From Streptomyces sp. CG 926 (GTDB lineage: Bacteria; Actinomycetota; Actinomycetes; Streptomycetales; Streptomycetaceae), in the NCBI RefSeq assembly GCF_003148825.1, contig NZ_QGGZ01000014.1:124001-188000 (forward strand): a stretch of 64,000 nt of DNA, given 5' to 3'. Position 1 is the stretch's first letter. Each line of letters starts with the position of its first letter. A model generated the notes under the pieces. It was not told the origin of the DNA, made no database searches, and was given only the letters and a program-made list of their open reading frames with translations. The position numbers and the translations under genes are program-made. Below, in pieces: positions 32,487 through 40,733 of the stretch.

Positions 32487-32933
32487 ATGCCCTCACCACA
32501 CCGGAACGACGGACCCGTCCCGCCCGTGCCGCCCATCGCGTCCGTCGGCGCGCAGGCGCTGTACGACGACGCGATGTGGGCGGACGCGGTCCTGCGGTGC
32601 GCGCACGTCCGGGCGGGTACGGTCGCGATGCTGACCGCCCAGCCGCTGCGCGACCGCCCCGGTGCGCTGCTCAGGGGCAGCTGCGACCTGGACACCCGGC
32701 AGATCCTGTGGGCGGCGCTCGGCGTCGTCATCCGGATACCCGGGCCGGTCGTCCACCTCGACCTGTCCGCCGTGGGCTTCCTCGACGCGGCCGCCGTCGC
32801 CGCCCTGGTGCGGGCCAACGCCACCGTCACCGGCCAGGGACGTCGCCTGCTGCTCCACCACCCGCCATACTCGCTCCGCAAGCTCGTGGAGTTGTTCCCG
32901 GACGAATGTGCCGCGCTGGAGGTCGCAGCATGA
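32487..32933 (+). CDS. STAS-domain protein
   Basis: A 148-residue protein whose C-terminal about 100 residues form a STAS domain: LLRGSCDLDTRQIL, then VVHLDLSAVGFLDAAAVAALVRA, where the usual phospho-Ser position reads FLDAAAV without a serine. It may be a non-phosphorylatable or constitutively active antagonist. The N-terminal about 45 residues are not recognised. The gene lies between the sigma-factor gene and an ATPase gene, and its TGA overlaps the next ATG (ATGA), so it is translationally coupled to it. Confidence 0.8.
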   Translation: MPSPHRNDGPVPPVPPIASVGAQALYDDAMWADAVLRCAHVRAGTVAMLTAQPLRDRPGALLRGSCDLDTRQILWAALGVVIRIPGPVVHLDLSAVGFLDAAAVAALVRANATVTGQGRRLLLHHPPYSLRKLVELFPDECAALEVAA

Positions 32934-33904
32934 TCAATCTTTCTGCGTCCGGCGCCTCCGAGGCCTTCGTCCACCCCGCCCTCTTCTACCGGGGGCAGGC
33001 GGACTACCTGGCAGGGGTGGGAGGGTTCGTACGTACCGCCCTCGCGGCCGACGAGCCGGTGCTCGTGGCCGTACCCGGTCCGCGGCTGGATGCCCTGCGC
33101 GAGGACCTCGGCGCGGGCACGACCGGGGTCACTTGGACGGACATGACGCAGCTGGGTCGCAATCCCGGCCGCATCCTGGCCGCCCTGCAGGACTTCGCCG
33201 ACCGGCACGCCGGCCGGGCGGCCCGGATCGTAGGCGAGCCGATCTGGCCCGGCCGCTCACGGGCCGAGGTACGGGAGGCCACGCGGCACGAGGCGCTCAT
33301 CAACACCGCCTTCGCCGGCCGGCCGGCCACCGTGCTGTGCCCGTACGACGTCCTCGGCCTGCCGGCGGCCGTGGTGTCCGATGCCCGGCGTACGCATCCC
33401 ACGCTGCTGGAGGACGACAAGTCCCTGCTCAGCCCGGAGTACGCGGACGCCTCGGCGGTGTGCGCCGACTGCGACGACCCGCTACCCGACCCCGACGGCG
33501 GTACGCCCTGGCTCTCCTACACCCACGGCGAGCTGGGCGAGGTGCGCGCGTTCGTCGAGGCCTGGTCCCACGGCACGGACCTGGGCGCGGCACGGCGCGG
33601 CGACCTCCTCCTGGCGGTCAGCGAGGCCGCCGCCAACTCCCTGGCCCACGGGGGCGGGAGCGGCGCGCTCCGGCTGTGGAGCACCGCCGAGGCCGGTGCC
33701 GGTGCCGGTACGGGTGCCGGTGTCGTCGCGGAGATCCGCGACGGCGGTCACCTCGCCGACCCGCTGGCGGGGCGCCGGCGCCCCGCGCTGGCCTCGGTCG
33801 ACGGCGGGCGCGGCCTGTGGATGATCCACCAGCTGTGCGATCTGGTGGAGATCCGGGCCTCGGACAGCGGCCTCACGCTGAGACTGCACATGACAGCCTC
33901 CTGA
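32930..33904 (+). CDS. MEDS-domain anti-sigma ATPase
   Basis: A 324-residue protein. The N-terminal about 170 residues match the MEDS sensory domain (FVHPALFYRGQADYLAGVGGFV, then PGPRLDALRED and EPIWPGR). The C-terminal about 130 residues form a GHKL ATPase of the RsbW/SpoIIAB type, with the N-box LLLAVSEAAANSLAHGG, the G1-like EIRDGGHLADPL and GGRGLWMIHQLCD. It should phosphorylate a STAS protein and bind the sigma factor. MEDS stands for methanogen/methylotroph DcmR sensor and is common in actinobacterial anti-sigma factors. It overlaps the STAS gene by 4 bases. A Gly/Ala repeat (AGAGAGTGAG) forms the lid loop. Confidence 0.87.
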   Translation: MINLSASGASEAFVHPALFYRGQADYLAGVGGFVRTALAADEPVLVAVPGPRLDALREDLGAGTTGVTWTDMTQLGRNPGRILAALQDFADRHAGRAARIVGEPIWPGRSRAEVREATRHEALINTAFAGRPATVLCPYDVLGLPAAVVSDARRTHPTLLEDDKSLLSPEYADASAVCADCDDPLPDPDGGTPWLSYTHGELGEVRAFVEAWSHGTDLGAARRGDLLLAVSEAAANSLAHGGGSGALRLWSTAEAGAGAGTGAGVVAEIRDGGHLADPLAGRRRPALASVDGGRGLWMIHQLCDLVEIRASDSGLTLRLHMTAS

Positions 33905-34026
33905 GCGACCGGCGTCCCCTTAGACTGTCACTCGCACGCTCGGATCGGATGTCCTCGGCCCCACGGGGCGGCCTGTTCGTTCCCGCGAACAGAGACCAAT
34001 ATCAATGGTGGGGGTGAGAGACCACA

Positions 34027-34491
34027 GTGGAAACGATCGGGCCGGAAGCCGGCGATCGTAGGCCTGCCGGGCTGTCCGTCGCCGGGCAGCGCCGTCGGCT
34101 CGCCCTGGCCGGCGTACGCGGACCCGTGGCCAAGGGCCGCGACTTCGCACGCCAGGCCCTGCTCGACTGGGGCTGGAGCGGGACCGAAACCTCCGAAGAC
34201 GCCCTGCTGCTCGTGTCCGAGCTGCTGACCAATGCGACCCTGCACGCGGGTGGTTGCGTCGAGCTCGCACTCTCGGCCGGTGAGGTCCTGCGGGTCGAGG
34301 TCTTCGACGGCACGACGACACCGCCCCGGAAGCACCCGTCGCCGCAGCGTGGGCTTCCCGGCGGCCACGGCCTCTACATCGTGGAACGCGTCTCCGACCG
34401 CTGGGGCACGCACACCCACGAGAACGGCAAGGCCGTCTGGGCCGAGATCGAGGCATCGCGGCTGACGTCGGGCAGGTCCACGGGCCTGTGA
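34027..34491 (+). CDS. RsbW-like ATP-binding regulator
   Basis: A 154-residue GHKL ATPase-domain protein. The N-box is LLLVSELLTNATLHAGG, then VEVFDGTTTPP in place of the G1 box, and GLPGGHGLYIVERVSDRWG as the G2 box. Such short ATPases are very abundant in Streptomyces and act as serine kinases or anti-sigma factors for STAS proteins. The start is GTG 34027; GGTGAGAG lies about 6-14 bases upstream. It follows the MEDS gene after 122 bases and probably belongs to the same signalling locus. Confidence 0.83.
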   Translation: METIGPEAGDRRPAGLSVAGQRRRLALAGVRGPVAKGRDFARQALLDWGWSGTETSEDALLLVSELLTNATLHAGGCVELALSAGEVLRVEVFDGTTTPPRKHPSPQRGLPGGHGLYIVERVSDRWGTHTHENGKAVWAEIEASRLTSGRSTGL

Positions 34492-34598
34492 CCGGGCCGG
34501 GCCGCCTCGCGCCCGCGCCCCGGTCGTCCCTCGTACGCGTGCCTGTGCCTGTGCCTGTACGGGAGCTTCGTTCGGCGCGGCGGGGGCAGGCGCGCGGT

Positions 34599-34721
34599 AT
34601 GACATCTCACGCGCACGACTCCCTGGCCATGACCCCGGCGCCCGGCCCGGCCTGGCTCCATCTGGCCGTCATCGCGTTCGCTCTCCTCGTCCTGCTCCAC
34701 AGCCTGGCCCGGCACCGCTGA
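34599..34721 (+). CDS. tiny single-span membrane protein
   Basis: A possible 40-residue protein: a short polar N-terminus, one hydrophobic stretch (WLHLAVIAFALLVLLHSLA) and a basic end. GGGGGCAGG lies about 9 bases before ATG 34599. In-frame starts reach back to GTG 34488, which overlaps the ATPase stop, so a longer form is possible. Codon use is compatible with a real gene, but it is too short to prove. Confidence 0.4.
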   Translation: MTSHAHDSLAMTPAPGPAWLHLAVIAFALLVLLHSLARHR

Positions 34722-34876
34722 AGCGTGTCTCTTCGCTCGGCCGGGATCTCGTGCCGACGATCTGCTCGACGATCCTGAACGCCTCCCTGCCCATGGGACA
34801 GGTCGAACCCGTCGTCGTCGATCCGACGGACGGATCCAGGAGAAGCACTCCAGGCTGTCGGGCGGGCCTGGCTGCG

Positions 34877-34906
34877 GCACGACAGGACACGACACGACAC
34901 GACACC
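34877..34906. repeat. CGACA pentanucleotide repeat
   Basis: Several tandem units of (A)CGACA form a simple-sequence tract in the intergenic region. It has no known function. Confidence 0.6.
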
Positions 34907-34970
34907 CACACTACGAATTACTTTGCTTCGGGCTGTTTGAGCCTTCGATTCGGGGCCAGACGCGTGAGTG

Positions 34971-35010
34971 TCGGCGAGTCGCCGTTTCGAGCGGGGCGGC
35001 GACTCGCCGA
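34971..35010 (-). terminator. hairpin downstream of flavin reductase
   Basis: TCGGCGAGTCGCCG and CGGCGACTCGCCGA form a perfect 14-bp stem with a 12-base loop, about 110 bases beyond the flavin-reductase stop. It could terminate that minus-strand transcript. Confidence 0.6.
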
Positions 35011-35117
35011 GATCCGTGGCCGCACGCCGGTGTCCCGTCCCCCCGGGCTCCGCGTGCGGCCGCGGTCCTGCGTGTGCTGACCCCGCCCCCGAAGGGCCCG
35101 GCGTTCACGCGACGGGG

Positions 35118-35609
35118 TCAGGCCGGCTTCCCGGGGTCGATGTCCTTGACATCGTCGTACCGCAGCAGCGCGGGCGCGGTCCGCACCGGTGGGGAGACCT
35201 CGGTGGGCGACAGCAGGAAGCCCACGTGGTCGCCTCCGTCGATCCGGGTCTCGATCCGGCCGACGAACCACGCACGCGCTCCGGTCAGCAGCGGACTGCC
35301 GTCGGCGCTGGGCCGCCAGTCGACCTGTGCGAACTTGTCCACCTCGTCGCCGGTCTCGCCACCGAACAGTTCGGCCGGCCCACACCGGTCGCGATCCAGC
35401 ACGTGCACCGCGAGGTGCGAGGCGCCGCGGGCCACACGGTAGGTGTGGTTGCGCACGGACAGCCACACCACGAAACGCGGTGGCCTGATCGAACACTGCG
35501 AGGCGAAGCCGACGAGACAACCCGACCGCTCGCCCGCGGCCGCCACGGTGACCACGTACATGGGACCGTTCAGGATTTCGGCGAACGCGTCCAGTTCCGT
35601 CTCCGGCAC
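35118..35609 (-). CDS. flavin reductase-like protein
   Basis: A 163-residue split-barrel FMN-binding protein of the flavin reductase family. It shows NGPMYVVTVAAAGERSGCLVGFASQCS at the N-terminus, RFVVWLSVRNHTYRVARGASHLAVHVLD and FGGETGDEVDKF, where the substrate/FMN loop lies. Such enzymes reduce FMN with NAD(P)H, often for a partner monooxygenase. I chose GTG 35609, preceded by GGAAGGTGGGG; an upstream ATG at 35666 has no ribosome site. No partner oxygenase is adjacent, so a general redox or stress role is possible. Confidence 0.8.
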   Translation of the reverse strand: MPETELDAFAEILNGPMYVVTVAAAGERSGCLVGFASQCSIRPPRFVVWLSVRNHTYRVARGASHLAVHVLDRDRCGPAELFGGETGDEVDKFAQVDWRPSADGSPLLTGARAWFVGRIETRIDGGDHVGFLLSPTEVSPPVRTAPALLRYDDVKDIDPGKPA

Positions 35610-35837
35610 GACCCCACCTTCCACCCGCTCCCACCTCGTCGTCCGCTGGGCGGGTACCCCGGTCATCGGCGTCGAAGCACCTCGGCATGAGGCGGACAGG
35701 TGGTGACACGAGGCGGACCGGCGCGGCGCATGCACCGCCCGGGGTCGGGTAGCCGGGCCCTGAAGGGTCCTGACGGCGGTTACCGGCATCGCGGGATGCG
35801 GGGCGGGGCCGCCGACGACGACACCGAAGGGATACAC

Positions 35838-36287
35838 ATGTCGCACGTCGAGGAATACGTCGAGGTCAACGTTCCGGTGCGGACGGCCTACAACCAGTGG
35901 ACGCAGTTCGAGGAGTTCCCCATCTTCATGGAGGGGGTCGAACGGATCCATCAGCGCACGGACACCCTCACCCACTGGGTGACGAACGTGAACGGTGTGC
36001 AGCGTGAGTTCGACGCGCAGATCACCGAGCAGCTCCCGGACCGCCGCGTCGCGTGGATGACGGTGGACGGGGAGGCGCGCCAGGCCGGACTGGTGACCTT
36101 CCAGCCGATCGACGCGACCACCACCAAGGTCGTGCTGCACATGAACTGGGTGCCGGACGGGCTGGCCGAAAGCGCCGCCGACAAGCTCGGCTTCGTCAAG
36201 CGGCAGGTGGCCGGCGATCTGAAGCGGTTCAAGCTGTATATCGAGTCCCGTGGAAGCGAGACGGGCGCCTGGCGGGGCGAGGTCTGA
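35838..36287 (+). CDS. SRPBCC/cyclase-dehydrase family protein
   Basis: A 149-residue START/SRPBCC-fold protein. The sequence VEEYVEVNVPVRTAYNQWTQFEEFPIFMEGVE is typical of the polyketide cyclase/dehydrase and lipid-transport group encoded in Streptomyces stress loci. It probably binds a hydrophobic ligand in a cavity. GAAGG lies about 8 bases before ATG 35838. The DUF1206 membrane-protein gene follows after 5 bases, so both are one operon. Confidence 0.82.
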   Translation: MSHVEEYVEVNVPVRTAYNQWTQFEEFPIFMEGVERIHQRTDTLTHWVTNVNGVQREFDAQITEQLPDRRVAWMTVDGEARQAGLVTFQPIDATTTKVVLHMNWVPDGLAESAADKLGFVKRQVAGDLKRFKLYIESRGSETGAWRGEV

Positions 36288-36292
36288 CCGCG

Positions 36293-37117
36293 ATGGTCGA
36301 GGGTCGCGCGAGTAGAGGCGTCCGGGCCGCGTCCCGCGGTGGCGGGGCCCGAGAGGTCACGGCGCGCTGCGGGCTACTGGCCCGCGGCGTGCTGTACGCG
36401 CTGATCGGGCTGCTGGCCCTGCGCGTGGCCTTCGGTGATTCCGGGGGCAAGGAGGCCGACCGTCAGGGCGCCCTCCAGGAGCTGATGGGAAAGCCCTTCG
36501 GTCACGTCCTCGTCTGGGCGGTGGGCATCGGGCTCGTCGGCATGATGCTGTGGCGCCTGTCGGAGGCGGTGTTCGGCGCTGCCGGACCCGACGGCGGTAA
36601 GCCGATGAAGCGGCTGGCCTCGGCGGGCCGGACGGTCTTCTACGCGGCGGTCGCCTTCTCCGTCCTGTCGTTCGCGACGGGCGGGGGCGGCCGCTCCGGA
36701 GATCAGCAGTCCCGCGATCTGACGGCCCGGGCGATGGAGCTGCCCGCCGGCCGGTGGCTGGTGGGTGCGGCCGGGATCGGGATCGCCGTCGCGGGCGTGG
36801 TCATCGCGGTGCAGGCGGCGCGCCGCAGCTTCCGCAAGCATCTCGCCATGGGCGGGGTCTCGGCGCGGTGGCGCAAGGCCGTCGATGTCCTCGGGGTGGG
36901 TGGCGGCCTGGCCCGGGGCGCCCTGTTCGCGGCGGCCGGCGGCTTCGTCGTGTACGCGGCTGTGCGCTACGACCCCGCGCAGGCGAAGGGCATGGACGAC
37001 ACCCTGAGGTCGTTCACCCTGACGCCTGCGGGACCGTGGCTGCTGGTCGCGGTCGCCCTCGGGCTGATGCTCTTCGGGGCGTTCTCCTGGGCCATGGCCC
37101 GGTGGCGCGAGGTCTGA
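36293..37117 (+). CDS. DUF1206 membrane protein
   Basis: A 274-residue integral membrane protein with three internal repeats, each of two spans: ARCGLLARGVLYALIGLLALRVAFG; then SAGRTVFYAAVAFSVLSFATGG; then VGGGLARGALFAAAGGFVVYAAV. This matches DUF1206, a family widespread in actinobacteria with unknown function. The repeated G(L)ARG(V/A)L(Y/F) motif starts units 1 and 3. It is co-transcribed with the SRPBCC gene (5-base gap). A weak GC hairpin follows the stop. Confidence 0.87.
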   Translation: MVEGRASRGVRAASRGGGAREVTARCGLLARGVLYALIGLLALRVAFGDSGGKEADRQGALQELMGKPFGHVLVWAVGIGLVGMMLWRLSEAVFGAAGPDGGKPMKRLASAGRTVFYAAVAFSVLSFATGGGGRSGDQQSRDLTARAMELPAGRWLVGAAGIGIAVAGVVIAVQAARRSFRKHLAMGGVSARWRKAVDVLGVGGGLARGALFAAAGGFVVYAAVRYDPAQAKGMDDTLRSFTLTPAGPWLLVAVALGLMLFGAFSWAMARWREV

Positions 37118-37129
37118 TCCGGGCCGGCG

Positions 37130-37150
37130 GCGGGGCCGCCGCCGCCCCGC
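37130..37150. terminator. weak bidirectional hairpin
   Basis: GCGGGGC and GCCCCGC form a 7-bp stem with a 7-base loop between the convergent DUF1206 and VanZ genes. Confidence 0.4.
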
Positions 37151-37160
37151 TCCTCGGGGT

Positions 37161-37811
37161 TCAGCGGTGCCACCAGTGCCTGCGGCGGGGGTGTACGGCC
37201 CGCCCCAGCCGCAGGCCGATGAACAGGTACCCGAGGAGCGCTCCGGACGTGTTGAGGATGACGTCGTCGATGTCGAAGACGCGTCCGGTGACCAAGGCGC
37301 CCTGGGTGAGCTCCACCAGTGTCATCAGGGCGACGGTCACCACGGCGACCCGCAACAGACCCCGGGCCGGCGGCAGCAGGACCGGCAGGAGCACCCCGAA
37401 CGGCACGCCCATCAGCAGGTTTCCGCCCAGCTGTCGCACCGCCTCGATCGTCGAGGTCCCGTCCAGATAGGCGCTGATCGAATGGCCGGGTCGGACATTG
37501 CTGTGGACGAGGGCCGCCGAGGCGGCGGACGGTTCCAGTGTCAGCCGGGCCAGGACCACACCGAACAGGACGGTCCCGACGAAGGCGATCACCATGGCGA
37601 GCGCCCGGACGACCGGATGTACCGGAGGTCGTCGCCTGCTGCCGGCCGCCACGGCCGTGCCCTCGGATCCCGCGGTCTTCTCGGCTTTCTCCGCCTTCTC
37701 GACCCTCTCGGGCGGCTCAACCCTCTCGAGCCTCGCGACTCTCTCCGGCTTCACGGTCTTCTCGTTGTCGTCGGACACCTCACGACGCCGCAGCGCTTGC
37801 CTCCATGTCAT
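37161..37811 (-). CDS. VanZ-family membrane protein
   Basis: A 216-residue membrane protein. The C-terminal 140 residues contain four spans with VanZ marks: RQLGGNLLMGVPFGVLLP, LMTLVELTQGALVTGR and VFDIDDVILNTSGALLGYL. VanZ-like proteins have been tied to lipoglycopeptide tolerance, but most copies have no known role. The first about 65 residues are an unusual charged tract (VKPERVARLERVEPPERVEKAEKAEK) absent from typical VanZ proteins and possibly a coiled coil. The ATG at 37811 has only a weak AGGG site; a shorter start is possible. Confidence 0.82.
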   Translation of the reverse strand: MTWRQALRRREVSDDNEKTVKPERVARLERVEPPERVEKAEKAEKTAGSEGTAVAAGSRRRPPVHPVVRALAMVIAFVGTVLFGVVLARLTLEPSAASAALVHSNVRPGHSISAYLDGTSTIEAVRQLGGNLLMGVPFGVLLPVLLPPARGLLRVAVVTVALMTLVELTQGALVTGRVFDIDDVILNTSGALLGYLFIGLRLGRAVHPRRRHWWHR

Positions 37812-38030
37812 GCGGGCGCGCTTACCCTGCCGACGGCCGTGTACGCGTGCTCCGCTGACGGTCCGCCATGGCAGCCCGACCGCCGGTGACGTCCGTGCGC
37901 GGGCGCCTGCGCACGCGCGCAACGGCCCGGCGAACACAGGGCGGCGTCACGGTACGAAGGCCCTGGACGGTCGGAGCCGGCTGAGCGGCGCGCCGAGCGG
38001 CGAACAGCGAGCGGAGAGCGGCGAGCGGCC

Positions 38031-39170
38031 TCAGAAGGCCGGTGCGGCCGTGGTGGTGTCCGCGCAGGCAAGGACCATGGCTGCGAGATCGCCCCGCTCG
38101 CCCAGCAACGCACGCTGGACGCGGGCTCCGTTGCCCCGTTCCAAAAGGTTCGCGATCTCCGCACTCACCCGCTTCTCGTCGCCGTGATCGACGAGCGCTT
38201 GGCGCACGTGCTCATGGAGGGCCTGCACGGCGGCGACGGGAGCGGTCTCGCGCATCGTCAGGGGATGCAGCAGAGGCCCGTCCAGTCCTGACTTCCCGGC
38301 CCGCCAGCCGGCCAGCCGCAGCAGCCCCGTATCGACCCGCGCCGGCGGCTCCCCGGCCCGCCAGGCGCGGGCAGCCGTTTCGACCAGCGCACGGACGAGA
38401 GCGGCCATGAGCACCGTGGTCCCGGCCTGCAGGCACACGTCCGCGACCCGGATCTCCACCGTGGGATAGGCGGCCGACAGGCGGGCGTCGAAGTAGATCA
38501 TTCTTTCGTCGTGCAGCACTCCGGTGTCCACCATCGCGCGAACCTGCTCGTGGTAGCGGTCGGCGGACCCGAAGGCGTCCACCGGCCCGGCCGAGGGCAA
38601 GCGGTTCCACACCCGGCTCCGGTAGCTTCCGTACCCGCTGTCCGTACCCTGCCAGAACGGAGAGTTCGCGCTCATCGCGATCAGTACGGCGAGCCAGGGG
38701 CGGATCCGGTCCAGGACGGCCACCCCCTCCTCGTCCGACTCGACCGAGACGTGGACATGGCATCCGCAGGTCAGCTGCTCCTGCGCGGTCAGACCGAACT
38801 GCTCGGCGATCCATTCGTACCGCGGTCCGGCGCTGCGCGAGGGCCGTACGTGCAGGGGCGAGGTACCGAGGGCCGCCACACGGGCTCCGGCGGCCGCGGC
38901 GTGCCGCGCCGCCTCCGTACGCCACCGGACGATCTCCTCCTGGAGCTCGCCCATCTCCGTCACCGGCTTGGTGCCGAACTCCACCTGCTCCCTCTGGAGC
39001 TCTTTCTCGAAGACGTGCTCCTTCACTCCCCCGCCCTTGGAGCACTCCCCTGTGCAGTGGTCCGCCGCCGCCAGGACCGCACCCGACACGGCGAGCGGCT
39101 CACCGGTGTCGGCGTCCACCAGGAACAGCTCTTCCTCCACGCCCACGCTTCGCATTCCGCCGCCGCCCAT
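38031..39170 (-). CDS. carboxylate-amine ligase, YbdK type
   Basis: A 379-residue ATP-dependent ligase of the glutamate-cysteine ligase 2 (YbdK/EgtA-like) family. Visible marks are RSVGVEEELFLVDADTGEP at the N-terminus, EKELQREQVEFGTKPV (metal-binding acids), CGCHVHVSVES, and TVEIRVADVC. It joins an amino acid to a glutamate-like carboxylate; some members have weak gamma-glutamylcysteine activity, and the true substrate is often unknown. Length is normal for YbdK (about 372). GGGAGCG precedes ATG 39170. No egtB-D genes are nearby, so an ergothioneine role is not supported by context. Confidence 0.87.
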   Translation of the reverse strand: MGGGGMRSVGVEEELFLVDADTGEPLAVSGAVLAAADHCTGECSKGGGVKEHVFEKELQREQVEFGTKPVTEMGELQEEIVRWRTEAARHAAAAGARVAALGTSPLHVRPSRSAGPRYEWIAEQFGLTAQEQLTCGCHVHVSVESDEEGVAVLDRIRPWLAVLIAMSANSPFWQGTDSGYGSYRSRVWNRLPSAGPVDAFGSADRYHEQVRAMVDTGVLHDERMIYFDARLSAAYPTVEIRVADVCLQAGTTVLMAALVRALVETAARAWRAGEPPARVDTGLLRLAGWRAGKSGLDGPLLHPLTMRETAPVAAVQALHEHVRQALVDHGDEKRVSAEIANLLERGNGARVQRALLGERGDLAAMVLACADTTTAAPAF

Positions 39171-39317
39171 CGCTCCCGGGTTCAGATCGATACAGGTGGC
39201 CGCGTTCGCGGTGAGCGCCCCGATGCCGCGCGCACCCGCGGAAACCTTGCCGTCTCACGTTCACATGTATCGCGGCTCCGTGCATCCGCCACCACGGAGG
39301 ACGCCGCCGTTCATACG

Positions 39318-39354
39318 CCGAGGTCCCGCGCCCTGGGTGGGTGCGGGACCTCGG
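39318..39354 (-). terminator. hairpin after csbD-like gene
   Basis: CCGAGGTCCCGC and GCGGGACCTCGG form a perfect 12-bp stem with a 13-base loop, starting about 19 bases beyond the csbD-like stop. Confidence 0.7.
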
Positions 39355-39372
39355 CGGAAATGCCGGTGCGCG

Positions 39373-39546
39373 TCAGCGCTTGAAGACATCCTTCATCTTC
39401 TCCTTGGCCTGGCGGGCGTCACCCTTGGCCTTCTCGGCCCGGCCCTCCGCGGTCAGGCTCTCGTTGCCCACCGCGCGACCTGCTGTCTCCTTGAGCTTTC
39501 CCTTGGCCTGCTCGGCCTTGGCGCGGCCCTTCTCCTTGTCCGACAC
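39373..39546 (-). CDS. CsbD-family stress protein
   Basis: A 57-residue highly charged protein, MSDKEKGRAKAEQAKGKLKE onwards, ending EKMKDVFKR. The repeated KGKxKE/AKG pattern, small size and absence of hydrophobic segments are those of CsbD, a SigB-dependent general-stress family of unknown mechanism. GTG 39546 has AAGGAG about 9 bases upstream. A GGGTAA sequence sits further upstream on the minus strand and could be part of a SigB-like promoter, but the -35 is not convincing. A strong terminator follows. Confidence 0.88.
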   Translation of the reverse strand: MSDKEKGRAKAEQAKGKLKETAGRAVGNESLTAEGRAEKAKGDARQAKEKMKDVFKR

Positions 39547-39671
39547 AGCTGATCACTCCTTGGGATTCGGAACGAACGAACGAAAGGGGAACGACGTTTT
39601 CCTTTTACCTTTCGTCTTTCACCCGACTGTCTTACCCGGCTGTTGACCCGAATATCTCGCCGACGGAAATT

Positions 39672-39697
39672 CCGGGGGCCGTGGTCCGCACGCCCCC
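39672..39697 (-). terminator. hairpin after DUF6131-like gene
   Basis: CGGGGGC and GCCCCCG form a 7-bp stem with a 12-base loop, about 30 bases beyond the stop of the small membrane protein gene. Confidence 0.45.
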
Positions 39698-39728
39698 GAC
39701 GTCACGTGTACGGCGCGGAACCTGCCGA

Positions 39729-39884
39729 TCAGTAGTAGTGGCGACGACCGCCGACCGCGTGCCCGACCGAGCCGAGGATCCACAGCACCGCGCCCACCAC
39801 GAGCAGGATGACCCCGATCGTCCACAGGATGGATATCCCGGTGAGGAATCCCACGATCAACAGAATGAGCCCGACAAGAATCAT
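39729..39884 (-). CDS. 51-aa membrane protein (DUF6131-like)
   Basis: A 51-residue hydrophobic protein with two membrane segments, MILVGLILLIVGFLTGISIL and IGVILLVVGAVLWILGSVG, and the tail HAVGGRRHYY. This matches the tiny hydrophobic proteins annotated as DUF6131 in Streptomyces and Mycobacterium. GAGG precedes ATG 39884 by 6 bases. It lies between the csbD-like and PRC-barrel genes in a run of stress-type small genes. Confidence 0.8.
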   Translation of the reverse strand: MILVGLILLIVGFLTGISILWTIGVILLVVGAVLWILGSVGHAVGGRRHYY

Positions 39885-39984
39885 GATGTCCTCGTTCCTG
39901 CTTCGGAATTCGACGGAACCGTTGGGTCCGCCGGGCGTCTTATGCAGCGTCTACCCTGAAAATCCGAGTTAATCGGTTCCCCGC

Positions 39985-40092
39985 TCATTTTCTGCGGCTG
40001 AGCAGCCGGGCGAGAAATGCCTCCGCGTCGCGGCCTGCCGAAGCGGCGGACAGGGCCTGGGCCAAGGCCCGGACCCTCGACCGCTCGGTCAC
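39985..40092 (-). CDS. possible 35-aa small protein
   Basis: GTG 40092 opens a 35-codon frame with GC-rich third positions, MTERSRVRALAQALSAASAG then RDAEAFLARLLSRRK. It would be an amphipathic helical peptide. It starts 16 bases after the PRC-barrel stop on the same strand. The ribosome site is poor (GAGTGA), so it may be unexpressed. Confidence 0.35.
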   Translation of the reverse strand: MTERSRVRALAQALSAASAGRDAEAFLARLLSRRK

Positions 40093-40108
40093 TCGGTCAC
40101 TCGGGCTG

Positions 40109-40492
40109 TCAGGCGCGGTGGCTGCCGACCGGGCCGTCGCCGCTCAGCCCGCCGGCGCTGTAGTAGTCACCGAGTTCCGCCCGGTAGGCGGGGTCACGCA
40201 GGTGCTTGTCCTGGTGGAACTCGGGGGCGTTCTTGATCCGGTCCTTGGTGGCGTTGACGTAGACCTTCTCCTCCTGGAGGTCTATCCGGGACACGGTGCT
40301 CGCCGGGAGGAGGACTTCCTTGCCGAAGATCCACACACCGGTGTCGACGACCAGGTAGGCGTCGCCCAGGTCGTAGGAGTGCTTGTCGACCTTCCCGATG
40401 GCGCCGTCGGTCGCCTCGACCTTGTACCCGGTGAGATCGGCCCAGGTCAGGTGGCCCGACGCCGGCTGGTAGCTCCACACATGTTCGGTCAC
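40109..40492 (-). CDS. PRC-barrel domain protein, copy 1
   Basis: A 127-residue protein. Residues about 18-75 form a PRC-barrel: ADLTGYKVEATDGAIGKVDK, then AYLVVDTGVWIFGKEVLLPASTVSRID. A charged tail with PEFHQDKHLRDPAYRAELGDYY follows. Such proteins are frequent in actinobacterial stress loci; the barrel may bind RNA or protein partners, but the function is unknown. GGAGGAG precedes GTG 40492 by 9 bases. The second copy at 45296 shares the same leader and about the same architecture, so the two are recent paralogues. Confidence 0.82.
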   Translation of the reverse strand: MTEHVWSYQPASGHLTWADLTGYKVEATDGAIGKVDKHSYDLGDAYLVVDTGVWIFGKEVLLPASTVSRIDLQEEKVYVNATKDRIKNAPEFHQDKHLRDPAYRAELGDYYSAGGLSGDGPVGSHRA

Positions 40493-40733
40493 GCGAAACA
40501 ACTCCTCCCGGTAGGGGTGACCCGTCGCGTTGCTGACGACCGACCGGTCACGGACCGCACCGCGACACGTGGGACCCGTCACGGAGACCTTCCGTCTGTG
40601 CCGACGCGGCTGCCCGCCCTGCCGCCGACCAAACACCGGCCCGGTTCGCACCGCGCCTCGCGGCCCAGTGCCGCCGCCCGGTCTACCGTGGAAGGGTCCC
40701 GTCCCACGTCAACGGCAGATGAGGCTGACAGCT

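Larger units (their letters stand above)
34722..35117. other. 396-base intergenic region
   Basis: No intact gene. A minus-strand stretch near 34740-34830 reads like broken coding sequence (EAFRIVEQIVGTRSRPSEE in one frame, IDDDGFDLSHG in the next), possibly a gene remnant. It also contains a CGACA tandem repeat at 34878-34906 and a strong hairpin at 34971-35010. Confidence 0.4.

Noticed and set aside
39560..39660. SigB-type promoter before the csbD-like gene (GGGTAA)
   Set aside because: The -10-like box is present on the minus strand, but no GTTT-type -35 is found at 14-16 bases, so it is not listed as a site.
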